Assembly (NCBI GenBank): GCA_959604825.1 | Contig: CAUHCN010000033.1 | Location: 1-24,553, forward strand | Direction: 5' to 3' | Source of the DNA: an uncultured Collinsella sp. | GTDB lineage: Bacteria > Actinomycetota > Coriobacteriia > Coriobacteriales > Coriobacteriaceae | DNA length: 24,553 nt | Made by a program: the position numbers and the translations under genes | Notes under the pieces: model-generated | What the model was told of the DNA's origin: nothing | What the model saw: only the letters and a program-made list of their open reading frames with translations | Database searches by the model: none | Part shown: in pieces, positions 15,941 to 23,002 of the stretch | Layout: every line of letters begins with the position of its first letter | Numbering within the stretch: position 1 is the stretch's first letter

Positions 15941-16696
15941 CTAACGCTCTTGCTCAAAATAGTCACTCGCCGTCTCATCCTGCCCATCGGCACATCGCGC
16001 TTCGATCGGCACGATATCTTGGTAGATAAGACGATGCTTGTCATCGCGCCATTCATCGTCATGGTAATGGCCAAAGAACCAGGTGCGGTAGTCGAGCCGC
16101 CCGTCGAGCTCGCCCAAAAAGGCCTGCAGCGAATCGTCGTAGAACTCGCGATTGCACTCCATGCACAGCTCGTCAGCCAAATCGACCGGCGCCTCGTGCG
16201 TCACAACATAGTCGACCTTCCAGCCCGCGCGATCGAGCGAGGCGCGACAGTGTTTGATCTCGCGCTCACTCGGCATCTCCTCGGGCCACCACGTCTTTCC
16301 CTCCTGACGCCACTGTTTGTCATGGCTCGCGGCGCCACCCATGGCGAGCACCGTGGTCCCCGTGATGTCGAACACCTCGCCGCGCATCAGGTGCAGCACG
16401 TGCGGGCGAACCTCGTGAACGAGGCCTCCGTTCCACTCACGCATTGGCAGCCCCGCCAGCAGATGATGGTTCTCGTGATTGCCGTCGACAAAACACGTGG
16501 TCCAGGGCTTGGACTCAAACCAGTCGAGCCAGTATTTGTCGGTGTTCGAGCCGCTCCATATAAAGCCAAAGTCGCCGGCAACGATGACAACGTCATCGCG
16601 CGTCAGCGTTCGACCCAATGGCCAAACGCGCGACGAGAAGCGACTCGCCCCATACTCGGCAACACCGTGAACGTCTCCGGTAACGAAAATAGACAT
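15941..16696 (-). CDS. Calcineurin-like metallophosphoesterase, first gene of the operon
   Basis: A 251-residue phosphoesterase, first in a run of three. Motifs: VTGDVHG (4-10), VAGDFGFIW, FVDGNHENHHLL, YVVTHEAPVD and FFGHYHDDEW. A conserved WWPEEMPSER segment is shared with the third gene. The ATG at 16696 is preferred over an in-frame TTG one codon earlier because GGAGGTG lies 7 nt before it. The first and third proteins are diverged duplicates flanking a distant relative. Whether the unit shares a promoter with the small gene 128 nt upstream is uncertain. Confidence 0.87.
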   Translation of the reverse strand: MSIFVTGDVHGVAEYGASRFSSRVWPLGRTLTRDDVVIVAGDFGFIWSGSNTDKYWLDWFESKPWTTCFVDGNHENHHLLAGLPMREWNGGLVHEVRPHVLHLMRGEVFDITGTTVLAMGGAASHDKQWRQEGKTWWPEEMPSEREIKHCRASLDRAGWKVDYVVTHEAPVDLADELCMECNREFYDDSLQAFLGELDGRLDYRTWFFGHYHDDEWRDDKHRLIYQDIVPIEARCADGQDETASDYFEQER

Positions 16697-16824
16697 CAAA
16701 CAACACCTCCGTGCTGTGCGACTCTGGACAAATCAATGGAAGAAATTGCAGGCCGGGCCGGCATCTGTATCCCTTAGGGCTTACCCTTCGTTCTTCCATC
16801 CAAACGGATCAAACACCCAAAAAA

Positions 16825-17190
16825 CTAGATCGAGCACACTGTTGGCGGGCAGCATGTTGGGCAGGGCGTCTTGCCTCGCTTGAGTGCAGCCGCTAATGGT
16901 ACGCTTGTTTTAATGGCGTTTTGAGGAAGGCTTTTGCACCCCGTAGAACGGTGGTAAATCTTGCCGTTCTTAGTGACGATTACCTTGATTTTTGAGGTAT
17001 CCACACTGCGGGGCTCGATGGGCGCAGCCACCTCTTGACGAGCTGGCGCTGTTTTCCAAGGCTTGCCTCTCGAAAAACCAAAATCGCAGAATCGATTGAT
17101 ATAGCTGTCGAAACATCCATCGAACAGCAACCCCGTTGCCAGACCCGCCATGAATCCGCAGGCGATCGCGGCCTCTCCTCTTATTTGCAT
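16825..17190 (-). CDS. Small membrane-anchored protein with YHxxxCxxL...PCxxC motif
   Basis: A 121-residue protein with one N-terminal hydrophobic segment (about 7-25, CGFMAGLATGLLFDG), which could be a signal anchor. A linker follows, then a C-terminal module with KIYHRSTGCKSL...AALKRGKTPCPTC. The YH-x4-C-x2-L ... G-x-x-PC-x2-C pattern recurs at the C-termini of many secreted Gram-positive proteins and could bind zinc or form disulfides; a function is not known. ATG at 17190 is preceded by AAGGAGGGATAT, a strong site; an upstream in-frame ATG at 17265 would run through the terminator of the surface protein gene and is rejected. It is followed after 128 nt by the phosphoesterase operon. Confidence 0.8.
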   Translation of the reverse strand: MQIRGEAAIACGFMAGLATGLLFDGCFDSYINRFCDFGFSRGKPWKTAPARQEVAAPIEPRSVDTSKIKVIVTKNGKIYHRSTGCKSLPQNAIKTSVPLAAALKRGKTPCPTCCPPTVCSI

Positions 17191-17215
17191 ATATCCCTCC
17201 TTAATCAATCTTGAA

Positions 17216-17263
17216 GAAAAAGGCGGCGCGCGCCGCAGAGCCCATGCCCCTGCGGTGCGCGCC
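17216..17263 (-). terminator. Intrinsic terminator of the surface-protein gene
   Basis: On the minus strand GGCGCGCACCGCAG pairs with CTGCGGCGCGCGCC (one mismatch) across an 11-nt loop, followed by GCC and TTTTTCTTC. It lies 24 nt past the surface-protein stop and in front of the small membrane protein's ribosome binding site. Confidence 0.85.
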
Positions 17264-17286
17264 AAAAACAGCGCGCTTCCCTGTCC

Positions 17287-20200
17287 CTAACGGATCAGCT
17301 GGCGGCGCTTATCGGACAGGAATACGCCGGCGGCCACCAGGACCGTGCCGCCGATCACGAAGGTCTCACCCAGCAGCTCGGACGCATCGCCCGTGGCGGG
17401 CATCGCCGTCTGCCAAGTCGTGGCCTCGGTCTTTGCCTCCGCATGCTTGGCCTGGTACGTCACTTGCGTGACGGGCTGGGTCTGCTCGCCGTTTCCGCGG
17501 TCGGCGGCCTCTTGGCGAGCGATCTCGGCGTTAAGCTCGGCAATAGCCTGGTCGAGCTCGACCTTGGCGGCGGTGTAGTTGGCGAGCGCCTCCAAGTATG
17601 CCGGCGCCACGGCATCCGTCGCAGCCACGGCGTCATCGAGTTCGGCCTTGGCGGTCGCGGCACGCTCGGCGGCATCGTGGGCCGCAGCGATCTTGGCGTT
17701 AAGTACCTCGTCCGCATCGTCAGTGCTGCCGTTGACAATGGCTTCGGCAATATTGATTCTGCGCAGGCGGGCAACCGCGGCGGCAGAGGCGTCGCGCGCG
17801 ACAGTCGCATCCACCACGGCATCGTCAGCCTCCACCACGTCATACTCGGCATCGCTCACGGCCATCGCCGCTGCATCGAGCGCGGCATCGGCAGTCGCTT
17901 TGTCCCCAGTGGCCTTGGCAAGTGCTGCGGCGGCATTCTTAAGCTGAGAGGCGCGGGCGGCAGCTGCATCAGATTTTGCCTGAGCCGTTGCCACGACGGC
18001 GTCGGCATCGCTTGCAGCCCGCTGCGCCATATCGAGCTCCACCTGAGTGGCAGCAGCATCGATGCCTGCCTGATCGGCATCGCCTTGGGTGGCAAGAAGT
18101 TCGGCCTCCGCCTCGCGCTGATTGGCACGCGCGCTTTCGAGTGCAGACGACGCCGCATCAAACGCACGCTGAGCAGCGGCGATATCGGCTGAGTACGCCG
18201 CTAGCTCATCCTGGGCCGCGGCAAGTGCATCCCGTTTGTCGCCAACACCGGCACGAGCGGCGTCCAGTGCGCGCTTGGCAGCAGCCACCTTGCCCTTGGC
18301 AATGTCGAGCTCGCCAGACTTGGCGGCCACGGCGTCCTGCGCTGCCGCAACAGCGGCGTTGGCAGCGCTCAAATCGGCGCGGGCATCGCTGACGGCACGC
18401 GCGGCGGCGTCAGCTGCAGCCTGCTTTTGCGCCACGGCAGCCTGGGCCTCCGAGGCCTTGGTTGCCGCGACATCAACGTTAGCGGCAGCGCGCTCAACCT
18501 GGGTTTGCTTTGCTGCAACGGCCTGCGATGCTGCACTCACCTTGCTGCCGGCATCGTCGGCAACGCCCTGCGCCACAGCAAGCTCCTTGCGTGCCGCATC
18601 CACGCCCTGCTCGGGATTTGCCAACGAGTCACACCACGCATTCAACGCAGCCTCATACTCTGCAACCGTCATCGGATTGAGGTTATACGGCTTATACCAT
18701 TGACCAGAATATACAAATGTTTGCGCCTGTGTACTCCCGTACAGCGTCCCTCGCGTGCAAACGCCCATGCCCGTCACGGTGTAATCGGGGTTGATCACGT
18801 TGATGTAATGGCCGACTGAGCGAATTAACCCACCATGCTTCGCAGCGTAGTTATCAATCTCGGAGCTATGCATCGTATAAAAATCGTAAGCGGGCTTTCC
18901 CGTAAGGCCCGTCGCGCCCAGCGAGGCGGCAGCAGCGTCAAAGACGGCCTTCTCTTGATCGACCCACTGCTTAAACGGATTGCTTCCGTAGTTCCATGCC
19001 ACGTTTTCGCCCACGTTAAACTGCTGAGCGTGCGCGACCTTCGTATCGGAGAAGTTCGCGTCGGCGATGGCGGTCGCCATCATGGCATATGTCACCTTGA
19101 GCTCGCCTAGGCCAACGCTTGCGCGATACTCGTTGCACGCTTTGAGCCACACAACCGCCTGCTTCATGTTGGCCAGGCTCGTCGCGTCGACCTCCTCACC
19201 CACCTTGTTATAGCTAGCGAGTTTGCAGTTGAGGATGATATCCGCCGCATCGTCGGCACCCACGCTCTTAAAGAACGCGATAGCACCCTGGCGGTAGTTC
19301 TCTGCCGATGCGTTCGCCGTTGCCTGAGCGGCATCGAGCTTTGCCTGGGCCTGAGCCACAGCCTGGTCGGCCTGCTGCTTTTGGGCCTTCGCCTGATCGA
19401 GCGCCTTGTCGGCAGCGTCTTTCTCGTCCTTGGCCGCCGAAAGCTTGGCCTGGGCATCGGCAAGCTCCGTGAGCGCACTGGCATGATCGGTCTTGGCCTG
19501 GTCAAGAGCGGCATCTGCCGCAGCCTTGGCGGCAACAGCGACATCCAGCTTGGACTGAGCATCGGTAGCAGCCTGTTGCTGGTCGGCAACTGTCTGCTGG
19601 GCAGTCCGCACCTCGCCCTGGGCAGCGGCAGCGTCCTGCTCGGCGGCAGCAAGCTCACCCTCGCGCTGCGACTGCGCGGCCTTGGCGGCGGTCAGGGCTT
19701 CGGACGCAGCGACCACCTTTGCCTTGGCGGCCTCGTACTCCGGCCCCGCAGCGCCCTGCTCGGCTCGGTCCAGATCGGCCTTGGCCGCGTCATAGCTCGC
19801 CTGCGCGGCATCCACGTCCGCATCTGCCGCGGCCTTTGCCTGCTGAGCTGCCGAAAGCTTGCCCTGCGCGTTCTGCTGCTTGACAGCGGCGACAGCGACA
19901 GCGGCCTGGGCATCCGAGAGCTTGGCCTGCGCATCGGCGGCCCGCTGCTTTGCCTGCTCCAGGTCGCTTGCTGCCTGCTCTGCAGCAGCCTGGGCAGCGG
20001 CTACGGCCTCGGGCGTGGCATCGGATGCAGCAGCCCGTGCAGCTTCGAGAGCAGACTGGGCATCGCGGGATGCCTTCTGGGCGGTAGCCAGGGCTTCGTC
20101 CTTGTCCGTCAGATTCTTCTTGGCGGCATCAAGCGCAGCCTGAGCGTTCTCAAGCGCCTTGACATCCGCATCGGCCTTGTCCTGCGCAGCGCCCATCTGC

Positions 20201-20637
20201 TTTTCCAGCTCGGCCGAGGCAGCAGAGGCCGCGCTATCGCTCGCACCACGGGCCGCGTCATAGGCACCCTGCACCTGCTGCTGGTTGGCGGCAGCGACAT
20301 CGTAGGGAACAGCAGCCGTTTCCAGATCGGCCTTGGCGGCAGCGGCCTTAGCACGAGCCACATCGACCGCAGCCTGCAGGTTGGCGACCTTCTGCGCCGC
20401 CGACACCGTGCCCGCGCCAGTACTAGCAGCGGCCGCGCTCGTCAACGGAGACAGCACCGCAGCCGGCTTCCCAGTAGCGTCGGCACCGTTCGCGCCCTGT
20501 GCCACCGCGGTCAGCGGAGACAGCAGCGACCCGCCCGTCATGGCGATCGTCGCCGCGGCAACCGTCGCTATGCGCCCGGCGGCCTTCGTCTTACCCGCAG
20601 CGCCGCCGTTGATGTTCTTATTCACGTTCTTGCTCAT
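17287..20637 (-). CDS. Cell-wall-anchored Ala-rich coiled-coil surface protein with CAP domain
   Basis: A 1116-residue surface protein. The N-terminus is Lys-rich, followed by a hydrophobic signal segment (about 20-47). Residues about 60-480 and 690-1060 are Ala-rich, heptad-like helical repeats (many QAAADAA, AKAAADA and AAVAAAKQ-type runs) predicted to form long coiled coils. Between them (about 489-676) sits a CAP/SCP (PR-1 superfamily) domain with AVVWLKACNEYR, VAHAQQFNVGENVAWNYG and a YDFYTMHSSEID region ending in VGHYINVINPDYTVTGMGVC. Residues 1079-1083 read MPATG, a variant sortase motif, followed by GGTVLVAAGVFL and KRRQ. The layout is a wall-anchored stalk presenting a CAP module. 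A sortase is not in the window. The ATG at 20637 (AAGGA upstream) is preferred over 20676. The role, adhesion or other, is unproven. Confidence 0.9.
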   Translation of the reverse strand: MSKNVNKNINGGAAGKTKAAGRIATVAAATIAMTGGSLLSPLTAVAQGANGADATGKPAAVLSPLTSAAAASTGAGTVSAAQKVANLQAAVDVARAKAAAAKADLETAAVPYDVAAANQQQVQGAYDAARGASDSAASAASAELEKQMGAAQDKADADVKALENAQAALDAAKKNLTDKDEALATAQKASRDAQSALEAARAAASDATPEAVAAAQAAAEQAASDLEQAKQRAADAQAKLSDAQAAVAVAAVKQQNAQGKLSAAQQAKAAADADVDAAQASYDAAKADLDRAEQGAAGPEYEAAKAKVVAASEALTAAKAAQSQREGELAAAEQDAAAAQGEVRTAQQTVADQQQAATDAQSKLDVAVAAKAAADAALDQAKTDHASALTELADAQAKLSAAKDEKDAADKALDQAKAQKQQADQAVAQAQAKLDAAQATANASAENYRQGAIAFFKSVGADDAADIILNCKLASYNKVGEEVDATSLANMKQAVVWLKACNEYRASVGLGELKVTYAMMATAIADANFSDTKVAHAQQFNVGENVAWNYGSNPFKQWVDQEKAVFDAAAASLGATGLTGKPAYDFYTMHSSEIDNYAAKHGGLIRSVGHYINVINPDYTVTGMGVCTRGTLYGSTQAQTFVYSGQWYKPYNLNPMTVAEYEAALNAWCDSLANPEQGVDAARKELAVAQGVADDAGSKVSAASQAVAAKQTQVERAAANVDVAATKASEAQAAVAQKQAAADAAARAVSDARADLSAANAAVAAAQDAVAAKSGELDIAKGKVAAAKRALDAARAGVGDKRDALAAAQDELAAYSADIAAAQRAFDAASSALESARANQREAEAELLATQGDADQAGIDAAATQVELDMAQRAASDADAVVATAQAKSDAAAARASQLKNAAAALAKATGDKATADAALDAAAMAVSDAEYDVVEADDAVVDATVARDASAAAVARLRRINIAEAIVNGSTDDADEVLNAKIAAAHDAAERAATAKAELDDAVAATDAVAPAYLEALANYTAAKVELDQAIAELNAEIARQEAADRGNGEQTQPVTQVTYQAKHAEAKTEATTWQTAMPATGDASELLGETFVIGGTVLVAAGVFLSDKRRQLIR

Positions 20638-20758
20638 TGCCGATTCCTTCCCACGATGAGCTGATGTCTGACACACATAGTCGATCTAACGTGCCCCGCT
20701 AAAAAGAGGTGATAACGGGGTAATTAAATCGGAGGAGTTGGAGACAAGCCCACATCCA

Positions 20759-20953
20759 TCAGCGGATGCCGAGCTCATACTCTCGCTCGCGCTCAATATC
20801 ATTCAGGTACTCATAATCTTCGGAGCTAAGCTCTAAATCATCTTGAGCGAACATGTAGTTCTCAGCCTTAGAACAAATACTGTAACCGCAGATGGTATTG
20901 AAATCGATATGGTCGGTATTGTCGTTGTAAAGGGGGAAAATTCTGCTGGTCAT
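20759..20953 (-). CDS. Small acidic protein of unknown function
   Basis: I do not recognise this 64-residue protein. The N-terminal half (TSRIFPLYNDNTDHIDFNT) is mildly polar with Ile/Phe, the centre has two Cys in ICGYSICSKAEN, and the C-terminus is a highly acidic helix, SSEDYEYLNDIERER. There is no signal peptide. The ATG at 20953 is preferred over the TTG two codons earlier because GAGAGG lies 9 nt before it. Codon use is AT-richer than the neighbours, a hint of different ancestry. Two things make it credible as a gene: a near-consensus promoter 80 nt upstream with 17-bp spacing, and separation from both neighbours. It lies downstream of, and on the same strand as, the PIWI-like gene, so it might belong to that locus. 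Confidence 0.6.
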   Translation of the reverse strand: MTSRIFPLYNDNTDHIDFNTICGYSICSKAENYMFAQDDLELSSEDYEYLNDIEREREYELGIR

Positions 20954-21033
20954 GCTCAAATACCTCTCAACATAAACTGAAAACTCGTTTGCTTGGTCTC
21001 TTTTTGAGACCCCATCTGATGTGCTATGGCTGC

Positions 21034-21062
21034 AGTATATGTTCTCCCCTTTTACAATGCAA
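21034..21062 (-). promoter_or_regulatory. Sigma70-type promoter upstream of the 64-residue gene
   Basis: On the minus strand TTGCAT is followed after exactly 17 bp by TATACT, matching the housekeeping consensus in 4 and 5 of 6 positions. Transcription would start near 21027. The leader carries a GGTCTC-AAAAA-GAGACC hairpin (21011-20995) before the gene at 20953. It is the best-looking promoter in the window. Confidence 0.7.
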
Positions 21063-21106
21063 GCATAATTTCAAAAAGTTCTAGGAGCGATAATTGCGCA
21101 ACACCA

Positions 21107-23002
21107 TCACTTGCCGCCACCGCCATCCCCCACCGCGCCCTCACGCGCAGCGCACTCGTTGAGATACTTGACCGGAATCGGCCACCTGGAGGGAGCTCCG
21201 TAGCGCGAAAGCCCCACATTGACCAGCTGAACCAGCAACTCGGACAGATCTTCGCCGTCGAGCATCTCAATCGAGCGCACATGGATCGCCGTTGCCACAT
21301 CCTCTTTGGTGCCGTTGTTGACGCCGACAAAGTAGCAGGTCGTCCCTGCGCGTTCGAACGTTCCAATGCCGTAATAGGACGAGTTGAAGCTCTCGAAAAA
21401 CTCCTTCTTACGACCCGCCTTACCCGTAAGCTGATAATCGCGCACCAAGGTCACAAAGTTGTTGGAGAAGGTCGTTAAGCCCGTATCCCGCACGCGTGCG
21501 AGCATAGACCGCTCGCTCGCCTGCACGTCAAAGATATAGGCATCCTTGTCGAGTTTGCCTTCGGCCGTCAGCAGCTCGAGCTCCATCTCATCCACGGGAC
21601 CGTCCTCGATCGGATGTGAGGCGTAGTCCATGGCCCCATCCACACCGATCGTCAACATCGCAAGGCGCTCATCCAGCTCAACTTTATCCTTCTCCTTGCG
21701 CGGGACATTGACCACGCCGCAGGCCGTCACCGACTCAACGCCAAAAGAGCCAAGGTCAAACGCCCTCACCCGTCCGTCGGCAACATCTTGCTTAACCAGC
21801 AGCTCTTTGAGCATGGCCCCCAGGATCGCCTCTTGCACATTGCGGTCCTTTTGCTTTGGCGCCACCTTAAACAGTGGCTCGCACACATCCGGCGTCACGT
21901 GCTGTTCCACCACGCCAACATGTAAGGCATAGCCGTCGTCCTCAGCAACCTCATTGGGCACAACGACAAGGTTCAGCGCCCGCGATTCCACGGTCCTTCC
22001 GCCATACGATGCGCGAACGCCCCACGAGGAATCGCTAAGTCGATCGGCCAGCCGGCGCGCCACTTCGGCAAGCCCATTACGCGCAAACGACACCACGATT
22101 CGCTGCCCCGCCATGCGCTCCGCAACCACGCGCATGTACTCATCGCCCTTGAGCACCTCGTAGAAACTCTTACGCGGGTATTCCATGAGCGTCACCCGGG
22201 CAAATTCGCTGTAACGGCGTTCGAGAATCTGCAGCTCTCGATACAGGATGCCCTTCTTGGTATAGGCGACCTTGTCCGCCTGGGCCGAGAACGTCAGATC
22301 ACGGCGCTTGGACGGCTTGTCGCCCTTGGCTCGGCGCAGGATGTACTCGTCTTTTTGTTCGTGGGCAAGCACCATCGTCGCCACGGGCGATAGCCTGTAG
22401 CCCACTTGGCTCTTAATCTTTTCGAGCTCTTTCTCGTCACCTTGTGCCCTGCCAATAAGCACACGGCGCTTGGTGAACGTCCGAATCTTAAGATCAAAGG
22501 TGCAGTCTTCATCGATAACGATTTCAACCGTTTCGATCTTGGCAGGTCCCCTTCCATCGCTTTCGACAGCATCGCGGCGGGCACCCTTGGCGCTAATGAC
22601 ATACAGGTGCCCGGTGTCATTGGGAACTTCGTCCTCAATCCCCTCAAACTGAGAGCAGGAGTTGAACAGCAAACGGAGTGCAACGCAATCGTCCAGCTCG
22701 TCCCAATGAGTTTTAATCGGAACCAACTGCTCCTGATAAAGCGAGGCATTAAGGTCGCCCGTCTGCACGCCCGCTTTGACCATCAGAAAGACGCGGTTGT
22801 CCGCAAGCTGCGTGAGCGCGACGACCTTGCCCGTCTGGCACACATCGGCCATAAAGTTCGCCACGGCATGCTTACCAGCATCGCCTACGTTGCACCAAAA
22901 GACCGAGTAGCGCTCCTCGGCAGCAGCGGCGTCGAGCTGCAGCTTAAACTCAGATACGGCAATGTCTCCCAAGCCACACGACTGGTTATGCTTCGATTGC
23001 AC
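21107..23002 (-). CDS. PIWI/MID-like protein, candidate nucleic-acid-guided effector
   Basis: A 631-residue protein I cannot assign with certainty. Features of the C-terminal half read like a divergent PIWI module: a MID-like segment LNLVVVPNEV...YALHVGVVEQHVT (343-370), MLKELLVKQDVADG (397-410), a first RNase-H-fold strand TIGVDGAMDY (451-460), and a C-terminus with LLVQLVNVGLSRYG...RWPIPVKYLNECA, the kind of ending seen in Argonaute/PIWI proteins. A full catalytic DEDX set is not readable, so it may be inactive. The N-terminal 300 residues look alpha/beta but match nothing known to me. The start is GTG at 23002 with GGAGG 9 nt upstream. It overlaps the helicase gene by 17 nt, so the two are translationally coupled. 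Architecture suggests a relative of pPIWI_RE systems. Alternatives are an unrelated DUF or a nuclease-system accessory. Confidence 0.45.
   Translation of the reverse strand: MQSKHNQSCGLGDIAVSEFKLQLDAAAAEERYSVFWCNVGDAGKHAVANFMADVCQTGKVVALTQLADNRVFLMVKAGVQTGDLNASLYQEQLVPIKTHWDELDDCVALRLLFNSCSQFEGIEDEVPNDTGHLYVISAKGARRDAVESDGRGPAKIETVEIVIDEDCTFDLKIRTFTKRRVLIGRAQGDEKELEKIKSQVGYRLSPVATMVLAHEQKDEYILRRAKGDKPSKRRDLTFSAQADKVAYTKKGILYRELQILERRYSEFARVTLMEYPRKSFYEVLKGDEYMRVVAERMAGQRIVVSFARNGLAEVARRLADRLSDSSWGVRASYGGRTVESRALNLVVVPNEVAEDDGYALHVGVVEQHVTPDVCEPLFKVAPKQKDRNVQEAILGAMLKELLVKQDVADGRVRAFDLGSFGVESVTACGVVNVPRKEKDKVELDERLAMLTIGVDGAMDYASHPIEDGPVDEMELELLTAEGKLDKDAYIFDVQASERSMLARVRDTGLTTFSNNFVTLVRDYQLTGKAGRKKEFFESFNSSYYGIGTFERAGTTCYFVGVNNGTKEDVATAIHVRSIEMLDGEDLSELLVQLVNVGLSRYGAPSRWPIPVKYLNECAAREGAVGDGGGGK

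Noticed and set aside
17287..20637. Ala-rich repeats considered as a tandem DNA repeat array or CRISPR
   Set aside because: The repetition is at protein heptad level with variable codons. There are no identical spaced DNA repeats.
19381..20664. 427-codon plus-strand frame opposite the surface protein
   Set aside because: Gly/Leu-rich complement of Ala-rich repeats, with no independent start signals.
20995..21011. GGTCTC-TTTTT-GAGACC hairpin considered as a terminator for the PIWI-like gene
   Set aside because: The stem is only 6 bp with no T-tract after it on the minus strand, and it lies inside the leader of the 64-residue gene, downstream of that gene's promoter.
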